A DNA stretch of 64,000 nucleotides. It comes from Lyophyllum atratum. Taxonomy: Eukaryota; Basidiomycota; Agaricomycetes; Agaricales; Lyophyllaceae. The notes below the pieces were generated by a model. The model was not told the origin of the DNA and searched no databases. It worked only from the letters and a program-made list of their open reading frames with translations. A program made the translations under genes and the position numbers. The stretch spans positions 682,001 to 746,000 of the forward strand of contig JACGCN010000014.1 of assembly GCA_014905825.1 (NCBI GenBank). Direction: 5' to 3'. Of this stretch, positions 10,727 through 21,133 are shown one piece after another; position 1 is the stretch's first letter, and each line of letters starts with the position of its first letter.

Positions 10727-12316
10727 TCAAATCGCAGCCGGGGGATCATCAAGGGCGACCACTCGTATGCTCCCGTCTGTAAAACCTGGGACCTCATCTA
10801 CAAAATCGATATGAGCATGTGTCGAAAGCCAATGAAAGGGATACTGACAGCTAGGAGCCGGGGGAACATCAAGGGCGACTACTCGTATGCTCCCGTCTGT
10901 AAAACCTGGGACCCCATCTACAAGATCGGTATGAGCATGTGTCCAAAGCCAATGGAATGGACACTAACAGCTAGGAACCGGGCGAACGTCAAGGGCGACC
11001 GCTCGTATGCTCCCGTCTGTAAAACCTGAGACCCCATCTACATGATCGGTATGAGCATGTGGCCAAAGCCAATGAAATGGACACTGACAGATAGGAGCCG
11101 GGGGAACATCAAGGGCGACCACTCGTATGCTCCCGTCTGTAAAACCCGGGACCCCATCTACAAGATCGGTATGAGCATGTGTCAAAAGCCGTTGAAGATA
11201 AACACTGACAGCGAGGAGTGACTACCTGTAAGACTGGCACTTGGTCGTCTGGGAAAAGGAAAAGAAATGGCATAAGCAAAGAACGAGAAACGATGAATCA
11301 AGCGACTTGCAGCTAGGAGGCAAAAGCTGGGTGCGAAGTATGTCATGGGCATCAATGAGGTCATCCATTATGTCCTGCAGCGTCGAAAGCATTCTGTTCG
11401 TGCCTGCGAGGTCGAGCTGTGCTTCATCCAGCTGTCCCTGTAATTGAGCCACTTCTTCCCACCTGTATACGATATCGAGCCCAAGAATGTGGCTCCAACG
11501 GGGCCAAGAGAAGAATTTGTGCTTGGATCGGGGCAATATCACTTCGAAGATTGCAAGTGCAGGTATGATGATGAACGTGATCATTGTCAAAAGCAAGCAT
11601 CCGAAGAGACTCTTGATGATCAAGGGATACCAGAGGAAAGGGTACATTTTCTAAGCCGAAGGTGACTCGCAGTCAGCCGCAGTTAGAGAACATAGGCGGG
11701 AAGCCGAATCACTCACCAACGCCGCACCGATGCGAAGCTGAAACCAGTATCCGACAACGTCATCAAGCAAAAGGCCTGAAACCACTACAAGCACCGGTAT
11801 ACCAACGGGAATGTCGCAATCTTCATCCCAATACAAGTCGTTCATATGATTCACGAAGGATTGGGCGCGACGAAGGCCCAGCTTGACGTCAGATAGAAGT
11901 GAAGATCCCGACAACGCCGCCCATGTTCTGATGCTGGAGAGCGTTCCCAAGGCGAGGGCGAACCCGTGACGCACGCGCAGCTTAAAGTCGGAGACGAGTG
12001 CTGATCGCCACATCCACGCCAACGCTTTACTGCTGAGGAACGCCCCCAAAGCGAGGATGAGGATCGCAACTGGCCATGCGAGGGGGCCAACGTAGTCGGA
12101 GATGGAGGCGGAAGGCTGGGCCAGTGAAGTCGGTGTCGGACTGAGATTAAGAGGGGAGGTCGGGGTGCTGATGATTGGATTCGGAATCGTTACAGGAAGT
12201 TCAGGAACAGTATGATACCCGAGAGATAGGCGAGCCAGCTCGCCAAAAACCCGGGCGGTCAGCTTATAGCTGAGGAGTATTGAGAAGGCAGGATACGAGA
12301 GTATTTGGGCAACCAT
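10727..12316 (-). CDS. Multi-pass membrane protein of unknown family with repeated 3' exons (copy A)
   Basis: No known domain recognised. Exons: 12316-11717, 11650-11311, 11248-11210, 11157-11089, 11037-10969, 10917-10849 and 10797-10727, giving 418 residues. The start MVAQILSYPAFSILLSYKL is shared with the paralogue at 27949. Hydrophobic segments are LAWPVAILILALGAFLSSKALAW, IPVLVVVSGLLLDDVV and LFGCLLLTMITFIIIPALAIF, followed by a coiled coil (VAQLQGQLDEAQLDL...). The C-terminus consists of four tandem 23-residue modules of the type YGVPGFTDGSIRVVALDVPPAPS, each from one 69-bp exon; the last ends in TGA. The second intron uses a GC donor (GCAAGT) where the paralogue has GTAAGT. Intron phases are conserved between paralogues, which supports a real gene. 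Membrane location is inferred. Confidence 0.75.
10738..11217 (-). repeat. Tandem repeat, 4 x 120 bp, each unit one exon plus one intron
   Basis: The period is exactly 120 bp: blocks beginning at 10738, 10858, 10978 and 11098 differ at only a few positions. On the minus strand each unit is a 69-bp exon (23 codons, phase 1 at both ends) followed by a 51-bp intron (GTCAGT or GTTAGT ... TGTAG). Unit number therefore changes protein length without changing frame. The paralogue at 27949-29152 has one equivalent exon and no array. Confidence 0.92.
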
Positions 12317-13042
12317 TATGGTGATGGTAAGAGGTAAAGAAGGACGACCGTGTCAGCCTCCGGGGCGCAGATAAACAGACGCGATCATGTGACCTCGTGG
12401 CGCGACGCGCCACCGTCAGCCTCCCAAAACCGGATTCCCGGATGATGTTAGCACCTTCCTTGACTATAGCTAGGCCTCTTTTCTGCTCCTAGTCCTATAG
12501 CCTACCAGCTACCCCCATCTCCTCGTCGGAACACCTCGATGCTTTCTGTCGCCATATGTCTAACCTTCGCCTCTGTGTTTGTTATTGAGTGCGACCCGAC
12601 AGATTTTATAGAGCAGAATGAGGCATAAGTATACCTTACTGAGTGGAAGATGGCGAGGAAGAGATTGGCACTCGGTATGAGTCCTTAGGAATTATGAAGC
12701 GGATCGAATCAGGTGTGGGCGGGAAGGACATCCTGTTTGGCTAGCTTGCACAAAGCTTGCATCTCTTTTACTCCAAGTTCGTCCGTTGAATCGACGTTGC
12801 GTATGCCGTATGACGGCACCGTATAGAGAACCGCGAACAACCATGATTTATGTATAACAACAAAGTAAGGGTATGAGTCGACAGAGTAGAGGAAAGCGGA
12901 TATAAACATAATTCATGCGAGCTGGGTCACGATAGTCATCGACCGGGATGCAGGAGCTGTGTCACTGTGTGGCACCGATCCTGATCGACAGTCCTTCAGA
13001 AGAATGGAAGTTACACGAACTCACCTTTACACACTCGGTCTG
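12317..13042. other. Intergenic region
   Basis: Bases 12317-12400 are the conserved promoter block of the membrane-protein family. Beyond that I see no gene, only short unsupported open stretches. Confidence 0.5.
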
Positions 13043-13575
13043 TCAATACATAGGAAACCACGCCGGCCCCTCCTCGAACCGCTCACGCTCCATAATCTCC
13101 TTCAACCTCACCAACTGCTCGTCTTTGGGAATATACTTGGCATTGGGGCGATCGTACGCTACTAGGGCAAGAATCGGGACAACTTCGTGTTCGGAGACAT
13201 AGCCTCCTTCGGAGGAGATCCTTTCCAGAGGCCATACCGTTCGACATGCCTCTTCAAGGTATTCGGCAACTGCGTCGGCTTTGGCCATGTAGGCTTGCAT
13301 CCCCGGTTTTCGTCTAGGGTTCGCAGATTTTACACCGAACTTCTAGAAGCAGGATTTTAGCCCTTCCTCGCTGAGTGGGAAGCCGTAGACGAATGCGCCA
13401 GTCTTTGAGCATGCGGCGGCACGGTAAATGGGGACTTTGCGGATTGGTCTTTCTCTGCCTCCGGAACTAGAAAACGTAAGAGTGGAGAGAAAGCCACATA
13501 CCCATTGAAGTGGCAGTGGGTGTTAGTTGGTTCGGATGGTTGAACAGGCCTTGTTGCCTCGTTCCATTCGATCTC
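13043..13575 (-). CDS. Small hypothetical protein, with an in-frame TAG or a cryptic intron
   Basis: Not recognised. The minus strand reads IEWNEATRPVQPSEPTNTHC, then a well-formed intron (GTATGT...TTTTCTAG, about 13475-13508), then GSGGRERPIRKVPIYRAAAC and on to a C-terminus with ERISSEGGYVSEHEVVPILA and EEGPAWFPMY. An in-frame TAG near 13345 interrupts it. The 48 bp ending at that TAG (GTCTAC...GCTAAAATCCTGCTTCTAG) look like an intron with a branch point and pyrimidine tract and would splice in frame, though the donor is weak. Either the gene is intact with this intron or it is decaying. No start codon could be fixed; the first coding exon may lie upstream. Confidence 0.5.
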
Positions 13576-13985
13576 TTACATGATATTGCAATATAAGCGC
13601 CTCGCGTCCGACTGACGCGTCGGACTGTCGGAGGCAAGCTGGGGGCAAGTGTCAGTGACAAGAACGGAGGAACGACGCGTCCTGGTGTGATTGATTTTTG
13701 GCTATTGTGGCGTGGGAGATACCAGTACATTTATAGTGTCTGCTCTTGGTCTGCTCTCAGTCTCTTTTTCCAAACTTCGACGTTTTCTATGATACTTATT
13801 TCGCCTGGGGCTACATTTCCTTTACCAGGACACCTGCCTCTCAGTTTACGGTATAACCCTACCCATTGCCTGAGGACCCGGCGGAGATAAGACTTCATCA
13901 AATTACCTTGATAAACTTGCGCCCACAACGTACAAGACAGCAACTTCTATGCGTGTGACTTGGATAATCAACTTGAACGACGCCC
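13576..13985. promoter_or_regulatory. Intergenic region upstream of MTR4
   Basis: About 400 bp between divergent genes. No gene seen; it must hold the MTR4 promoter. Confidence 0.5.
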
Positions 13986-16900
13986 ATGGACATCGACGAC
14001 CTGTTCTCGTTTTTGAACGAAACGCGTGGGGGAGATGGAGACGGCCACGATGATGATGATCCCATGCAATGGGACCTGGTTGTATCCTCAAGCAAGCCCA
14101 TGCAAAAACGAAAAGCGCAATTACCATTTCTGGCAATGGCGCCTTCACGAGACCAGGATGTTCTAATGCACGATGTGGCCGAAGATCCCGGACCGTCTGT
14201 TCCCAAGAAAGCAAGGATATCGTCTCCCAACGCAGTCGTTCTTGACGAATTCGAAACAGAGGCGAAACGAGAGGTTCCAGTGAGTGCAGGACTAGACGAA
14301 AGCGTAGATCTTGGGTCGCGTCTGGAGCTCAAACATCAGGTATGAACTGCTTTCCTGTCTCATCTTCAACAGTATGCACACCAATATCCAGGTTCGTCAC
14401 CAAGTGGCCGTACCCGCAGGGTACAACTATCTTCCAATCACCAAACACGTGCCCCCAACCAAACCGGATCGAGAGTACAAGTTCGAACTCGATCCTTTTC
14501 AAAAGGTCTCGGTGTATGCGATACAGCGAAATGAAAGCGTCTTGGTGTCCGCGCACACGAGTGCAGGAAAGACTGTCGTTGCTGAATATGCCATCGCGCA
14601 GTGTTTGAACAATAAGCAGAGAGTGATCTACACCAGTCCTATCAAGGTATTTCATATCCTCTCGACCAATATTCCGTTTGCTCATGCCTCCCTTGTTGCT
14701 TTTGACAGGCCTTAAGCAATCAGAAGTACCGAGAGATGCTCGCCGAATTTGGAGACGTGGGCCTTATGACGGGAGATGTGACGATCAACCCTTCCGCAAC
14801 GTGCTTGGTGATGACCACTGAGGTGTGTGTAATTATTTTTGCCATTACTGAAGGCGAGATGACATCTCTTGGTAGATCTTACGGTCTATGCTGTACCGCG
14901 GTTCCGAAATAATACGTGAGGTTGCTTGGGTCATCTTCGACGAGATTCATTACATGCGAGACAAGGAAAGAGGTGTCGTCTGGGAGGAAACCATCATTCT
15001 CCTTCCACACACCGTCCGTTACGTCTTCCTCTCCGCCACTATACCCAACGCCATGCAATTTGCAGAATGGATATGCAAATCCCACGAGCAGCCATGCCAC
15101 GTAGTCTATACGGACTTCAGACCGACTCCGTTACAGCACTATCTTTTCCCGGCGGGCGACGAAGGTATCTATCTGGTGGTGAACGAGAAAGGAGAATTTC
15201 GAGAAGAGCAGTTTGCCAAAGCCATGGCTAGACTGCAGGATGGTATGGGCGAAGACCCGGCAGATTCACAGAGCGGCAAAGGAAAGAAAGGAAAGACACG
15301 GAAGGGTGGTGAAAAGAAGGGTGGGTATCGTTCTCTTAATCTATTCACATTCTCACCGATATCTAGACCAGTCTGACATCTCGAAAATCATTAAAATGAT
15401 CATGAAGAAGAATTACAACCCGGTCATTGTGTTTGCTTTTAGCAAACGCGAATGCGAAGGGCTCGCGTTGGCATTGGCTAAATCTGAATACAACTCAACA
15501 GAGGAACAGGAGAGTGTCACGAACATTTTCAACAACGCGATTGAAAATTTTGCTACGGACGATAGACAGCTACCTCAAATCACGAATCTCCTTCCTCTGC
15601 TTCGCCGCGGAATTGGTATCCATCACGGCGGCCTCCTTCCCATTCTCAAGGAGGTCATCGAAATCCTCTTCCAAGAAGGCTTGATCAAAGTCCTTTTCGC
15701 CACAGAGACATTCTCGATCGGCCTGAACATGCCCGCGAAAACGGTCGTGTTTACCACAACGCGGAAATTCGACGGTCATGAATTCAGGAATCTTTCTTCA
15801 GGAGAATATATCCAGATGTCGGGACGCGCTGGACGGCGCGGCCTAGACGACCGTGGTGTTGTGATCATGATGTGCGACGAGAAGCTGGAGCCTGCTGCAG
15901 CCAAGATGATGGTAAAAGGAGAGGCGGACAGGCTCGATTCCGCATTCCATCTCGGATATAACATGGTTCTGAACTTGATGAAAGTCGAAGGCATCAGTCC
16001 CGAGTTTATGCTTGAACGCTGCTTCTTCCAGTTCCAGAGCAGCGCCGGTATTCCGCTCTTGGAAGATGGTATGTTTTTGCTTCTTTGAGATCCGAACGTC
16101 CAAGGGCTGAAGCTTGGTTTAGAACTGAAGGAGGAAGAGGAGGCGAGAAGTACGACCGTGATACCAGACGAACCCCTGGTGGCGGAGTATCATGGATATC
16201 GACAGCAGCTCGACCAAATGGCGGGGGATTTCCGGGAGGTCGTCACTCATCCTACCTATTCGCTGCCCTTCCTGCAGCCTGGTCGACTGGTGAAAGTCAA
16301 GCACCAGAACGTGGATTTTGGCTGGGGCGTGATAATAAACTACCAGAAGCGACTTCCTCCCAAAGTTTGTACCATGAGACTGTTCATCTTCGTGCTTGCT
16401 GACCCTCCACGTAGAATCGGCCCATGCCTAAAGTCGAAGAACTGCCTCCGCATGAGCAATACATCGTCGATGTCCTGTTGAACTGTGCTCCTGGCGGTGC
16501 AGTTCCTAGGATTCGTGAAAACGTCATGGCTACGCCTGCTGGAGTCCAACCTTGTCCAAACGGCCAGAAAGGAGTTCCTCTCGTTGTTCCTGTGCTGTTG
16601 TCGACGATTGAGGGCATCAGCCACCTCCGTTTATTCCTTCCAAAAGACCTACGGCCAGACCAGGCTCGCAAGACCGCGTGGAAAAGTGTGCTAGAGGTCC
16701 ATCACCGTTTTCCTGATGGCATTACTCTCTTGGACCCGATACTGAACATGGGTATCAAGGATCAAAAGTTCAAAGAGCTGGTCAACGTATGTCTCTCAAC
16801 GAAAAAATCTTGCACGTCTCGGGCTGACGGACATTGTATAGAAAATCGAGGGCATGGAGTATAAAATGTTCTCCAGTCCTTTGCATAAAGATCCACGGCT

Positions 16901-17717
16901 ACCGGAACTGTATACCCTCTATTCAAAGAAGAAAGAAAAAGCAGAGCGGATACGGAGTCTCAAGAAACGCATCCAAGCAACCCACGATGTCTTACAGCTG
17001 GAAGAGCTAAAATGCCGAAAACGCGTTCTTCGCCGCCTGGGTTTTACCACGTCGTCTGATATCGTCGATATAAAGGGAAGAGTGGCCTGCGAGATAAGCT
17101 CGGGTGATGAACTACTCCTGACGGAGCTCATTTTCAATGGCGTGTTCAACTCGTTGTCTCCGGAACAATGCGCTGCGCTGCTGAGCTGTTTCGTCTTCGC
17201 TGAAAAGGTGCGTTCATTCGAGGCGATACGGACTCGAACATGTTTGGACTATGCATTGCTTTTGTAGAGCGATCAAGAGACGAAACTGAAGGAGGAGCTC
17301 GCGGCTCCATTGCGTGTCATGCAAGAGTTTGCTCGGCGTATTGCCAAGGTGTCGAAGGAATCCAAGCTGGACATCGACGAGGATCAGTATGTGTCTTCGT
17401 TCAAGGTCGAGCTAATGGACTCGGTCGTTCAATGGTGCCGCGGCGCATCCTTTTCTGACATCTGCAAAGTATGTTCATATGGTGCCCAATTGGATCGATC
17501 CCGTGCTGATCCTTTCCCGCCTTTCTACTACTAGCTTACGGACCAGTTCGAGGGGAGTCTCATCCGAGTCTTCAGGCGTCTCGGGGAACTTTTACGCCAG
17601 ATGGCTCAAGCGGCCAAGGTCATAGGCAACGAAGAGCTCCGACAGAAGTTCGAAAAGGCTTCTGAGATGCTTGAACGCCCGAACTCCGTCATATTCTGTT
17701 CATCGCTGTATCTGTAG
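13986..17717 (+). CDS. MTR4: MTR4, Ski2-like exosome RNA helicase
   Basis: Nuclear 3'-5' RNA helicase that feeds substrates (rRNA precursors, TRAMP-tagged RNAs) to the exosome. Motifs in order: [13 protein letters not shown] and [19 protein letters not shown] (motif I, about 14490-14605), YTSPIKALSNQKY across an intron, TGDVTINP, a DEIH box ([11 protein letters not shown], about 14925-14960), FLSATIPNA (motif III), then [39 protein letters not shown] and [15 protein letters not shown] (motif VI, about 15810-15855). The arch/KOW region ([27 protein letters not shown]) and the C-terminal DSHCT domain follow. It ends [11 protein letters not shown], like other MTR4 proteins. About 1,050 residues. 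The start [12 protein letters not shown] at 13986 is the first in-frame ATG; the acidic N-terminus contains a KKAR basic patch. Confidence 0.96.
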
Positions 17718-17734
17718 TTTACTCTGGCTGATCG

Positions 17735-18235
17735 TTGACTTTCAACCAATTTCTTGCTAATGATATCCAGCTTCTGCGTAAAGCGAAGTCGACGGGAGAG
17801 GCATGGACGCGGGCTCGCAACTGGCAGCGTCATCGGCAGGCTGAGGAGGATTATTGGGTGCGGGTGGTTCAAACCTACAAGCCAGAGCACGTTGTGGCCG
17901 AGTCCTTGTCCATTGTATCCCTTACTAAGGCGCCACAACGAACATGTGTTCTTCGAGAACCCTCAAGTGGCATAGCAGTGGACTCGGTTAACCTTAACGT
18001 TGCTCACATGTAGGCGCTTCTACATACAGTTCCACTTCTAACGAATGGTATACTAGCACCGCAGCAGTCTTGATCGTGATCGGGATGATATCGCCATCCT
18101 TCTCAAACTTCAAGGTGATGAGCATGTCACAGATTCGTAGAGCACACGAGGACGTGGTGATCGCTCCGAGCCTCGAGTCAAGATGCACTTGCGCAGGCGG
18201 GATACATATGGGTTTAGGGAAGCAGGTCATCTAAC
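17735..18235 (+). pseudogene. Truncated copy of a multicopy membrane-protein gene
   Basis: This stretch begins 17 bp after the MTR4 stop. From about 17865 to 18210 it aligns in reverse to 39220-38900. Shared landmarks on this strand are GGGTGGTTCAAACCTA, CAGAGCACGT, TGTTCTTCGAGAA and an ACATGTAG acceptor, then an exon that in the 39-kb copy encodes a membrane helix. Here the helix is damaged: after TAAVLIVIGMI the hydrophobic run is broken by Ser, Pro and Asn. The upstream open stretch MTFNQFLANDIQLLRKAKST... is not recognised. I read this as a 3' fragment that arrived next to MTR4 and is decaying. Confidence 0.5.
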
Positions 18236-18760
18236 CGTCATCCGATGCAGAATTTCAGATGTCGCTGTCTACCTTCAGCGACCGAACAGCTACAACCTTT
18301 CCCCAAGCTTCTTCAACGCAAACGCCGCGACGATACGCAGGCGTTAGCTTTCGATTAGATACGGTGATCATAGCTTCGAGCTGTAATTTGTAAAGTAAGG
18401 ACTGTGGAAGGGAGCGTCCTCATCAAGTTCTCATCTTGATCTAATCTAATCTCTCTTTTTTCGAGACTCGGCAGCCTTCAAACGTTGTCTTCAGGACACT
18501 CGTATGCACCTAGACCATACCAGCTACACATCTACGTACGAATCCCTACATTCATCCCTGAGAGATATCATCGCAGGCGTCCTGGATGGCTCTAGCATCT
18601 ATCTTCAGGGAAATTTGAAGTTGAGAGCGATAGGATTGAATGCAAGCATGCGGCTTTCAACTATGATCCGACGACGCTCTGTATCTCCTGACACCGTTCC
18701 ATCTACTTCTTCACAACCACCACCACAGATCATCTACAGGGATTTAGAACGATACTGACC
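18236..18760 (+). promoter_or_regulatory. PNP upstream region with an 84-codon upstream ORF
   Basis: An ATG-initiated open frame at 18504-18758 (MHLDHTSYTSTYESLHSSLR...) stops with TGA two bases before the PNP ATG, in a different frame. If the transcript starts upstream of 18504 this uORF would affect translation; equally it may be chance. Otherwise I see nothing. Confidence 0.35.
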
Positions 18761-20004
18761 ATGGACGTCCTTCTTCCCTTTGACCAAACCCTGGAAGCCC
18801 TCACCAAGCTCGTCCCCGCCAAGCTTCAAAAGCCACGCATCGGCATCGTCTGTGGATCTGGCCTCAGCGGATTGGTCGAATCGTTCAGAGAGGTCGTGAT
18901 CGTGCCGTACGACAAGCTCCCAGGATTCGCGAAGAGCACAGGTACGTCGTTCGCTGTGCCGTCACCACGATGTCCTGATTCTGATTCTGATTATGGCGCG
19001 ATAAGTTCCGGGACATAAGAGTGCGCTGGCGTTTGGACTCTTGGGGGGTGGAGAGGGGGTGCCCGTCGTCGCGATGCTTGGGAGGGTACGTCTAGGGCAT
19101 TCCCGTTATCGATCCGTCGTCTCAGGAGACATCTCTTTCGCAGTTCCATCCATACGAAGGCCACAAATTCCCGACGGTCGTCTATCCGATAAGGGTAATG
19201 GCCCGCCTCGGCGTCAAGAACATCATCAGTATGTACGTCTCCTTCTATCCACCAAAGACCATACGCCCATCTCTTCTCCGCCCCACAGTCACAAACGCCG
19301 CTGGATCCCTTAACCCCTCGATCCCAGTCGGAACCAGTACGCTCCGTCTTTCCTTCTCACCGAACGCTATCCCAATGACCACCATCCCAACGCAGTCGTC
19401 GTAATCCAAGACCACATCGCCCTCCCCAACATGACCGGCATGAACCCCCTCATCGGGCCCCCCACATCCCCCACCCACCCCCGCTTCCTCCCCCTCTCCG
19501 ACGCCTACTCCCCCTCCCTCCGGCGCCTCGTCTTCCTCTCAGCCCACCGCCTCGCCGTCCCACACGACGCGCTCGCAGAGGGTACCTACGCATGGGTCAG
19601 CGGGCCGACGTACGAGACGCCGGCGGAGGGACGGCTGTTGAGGGTGGCGGGCGCGGATGTGGTGGGGATGAGCACGGTGCCGGAGGTGTTGGTGGCGAGG
19701 GAGGAGGGGCTGAATGTTGTGGTCATGAGTTTGGTGACGAACTTTGTGGTCATTCCTGAGGGGTATAGGAGTATCAGGGAGGAGGTTGAGGCCGAGGTAC
19801 GTCGTTCTTCTCACTTTTCATCCATACAGGTCAGTTGACCGCTGCATGTGTGATTAGCTCCTGGGCAAGGCGATCGAGCTACCTGAGATACGGACGGTAT
19901 CGCATGATGAGGTGTTGGAGGTGGGCAGGGAGAAGGCGGAGCTGATGAAGAAGCTAGTGGAAGCTGTCGTGGAACTTATACCCACCGTCCCTGATCTTCA
20001 ATAG
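18761..20004 (+). CDS. PNP1: Purine nucleoside phosphorylase (trimeric type)
   Basis: Cytosolic enzyme that splits inosine and guanosine with phosphate into base and ribose-1-phosphate for purine salvage. Family landmarks: IGIVCGSGLSGL with the phosphate-binding GSG (about 18840-18875), VPGHKSALAFG (His at the phosphate/ribose site; exon junction near 19005), an arginine at the R-F-H site (LGR|FHPYEGH), ITNAAGSLNPSIPVG (the IxNAAG motif, about 19285-19335), IQDHIALPNMTGMNPLIGP, the purine-site loop GPTYETPAEGRLLRVAGADVVGMSTVPEV (about 19590-19690; Glu and Met conserved) and MSLVTNFV with the base-binding Asn. At least five short introns. It ends VELIPTVPDLQ-TAG at 20004. About 310-330 residues, normal for the family. 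Confidence 0.94.
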
Positions 20005-21133
20005 AGCATAGCAACTCTTCATTCCAAGAAGAGATGAGGATCGACAGGTGCTTCGAGATATAGCTTACAGGAATCTATAAATATCTACATCTTCATTTGA
20101 AGCCTTGAAAGGGCGCGTTCGCGGGTCGTGATCGAGAAAGCTAGCGAAGGACACCAGAGCACGAAGGTAGGTGCGACCAAATTCCGGCCCTTACTTGCTC
20201 GAAGATTTGCGCATAAGAGAGTTGTAAGACTCAGAGAGAGCTCAGAAGCGAGGTACCGCCGGCAACTGCCGCATGTCGGTTGTGCTGCTGCGGTCAACGT
20301 TGCAACTTGGCCAAGTTGCAACCTTGACTGTAACCATGAGGAACCAGGACCTCTATCGACCCTCAGGCTTCAGTCTCTGTCTCCACTTCATTAACCTGGA
20401 ATCGGTGATCACGACCGCCTACTAGGGCATTGTCACTTTGCGCTCAGAACAAAACAGGCAACGCGGCCACCGACCTACAGGGGATGTGCTTCCTGTCTGC
20501 ATCTCTGGCACGACGCTTCCCTGATAGACCGTAGAAGAAGTAATGAGACATGTTCTGGCAGACGTGCTGTGACTTCTTCTAGCATTCGAGTTGCACGTGG
20601 CATCTTGTCTATGGGAATCACCCGATAAATGGCTCTGTCTTGGACGTTACCCTGTGTTCTAGTGACGGATTCGCATTTCTGAGGGGTGCTTGCATCTATT
20701 CAAGTGTCGTGCGTGTCGCGTCTGGGAGGGCATTCCGAGGGAATAATCGCTGCTGGCGCGCCTGGTGTTTATGGGTCTATTTATCTCATTGAAGAACATC
20801 TTGTATAAGTGCTGAAGCTTAGGCTTTGGCGGATTGTGGCTCAGCATTTCAGATTCGTACCAGTCTTCTGTTACTGCCTTACACAAACTACGGTCTCATC
20901 AGCAGCCAGAACCCCGTCGGTCCCAATTAGACTATGCTCAGGACTGACGACATGACACCCATTGATCGCCCAGCGCGATGCATATCACATACCTAATGAC
21001 ATGACATTGCGGCTCTAAGTCTGCCTACTCACCCATCTTTCTCCCTGCCAAGCCAGCCATTCCTGCGACCTATTCCCGCCGCCTCCGACTGCAGGGTATA
21101 TATACCTTCAATTCGATGACCATCTAGTCTGCG
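20005..21133. other. 1.1-kb intergenic region
   Basis: No coding exon I can support; the open stretches on both strands are short and show no family similarity or splice continuation. The last 40 bp hold the TATA box for the next gene. Confidence 0.5.
21097..21104 (+). promoter_or_regulatory. TATA box of the pyranose dehydrogenase gene
   Basis: TATATATA sits 37 bp before the ATG at 21134, implying a very short 5'UTR. It supports that start. Confidence 0.6.

Larger units (their letters stand above)
9595..12400 (-). repeat. Left arm of 2.7-kb inverted duplication
   Basis: This segment matches 27861-30535 in reverse orientation over promoter, coding exons, introns and about 1.2 kb downstream of the stop codons. 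Upstream, both copies share a block of about 100 bp with GAGGTCACATGATCGCGTC and GTTTATCTG, then the ATG. Downstream, both keep blocks such as AGGGGACTCTTC, GGAGATGTCGGATCTTCCTC and CAATGACATG. Coding exons diverge moderately and keep the reading frame. The main indel is the 120-bp tandem array unique to this arm. Boundaries were judged by eye to within a few tens of bases. Confidence 0.85.

Noticed and set aside
20005..21000. Short open stretches between PNP and the pyranose dehydrogenase.
   Set aside because: Under 90 codons, no domain, no intron support and poor initiation context.
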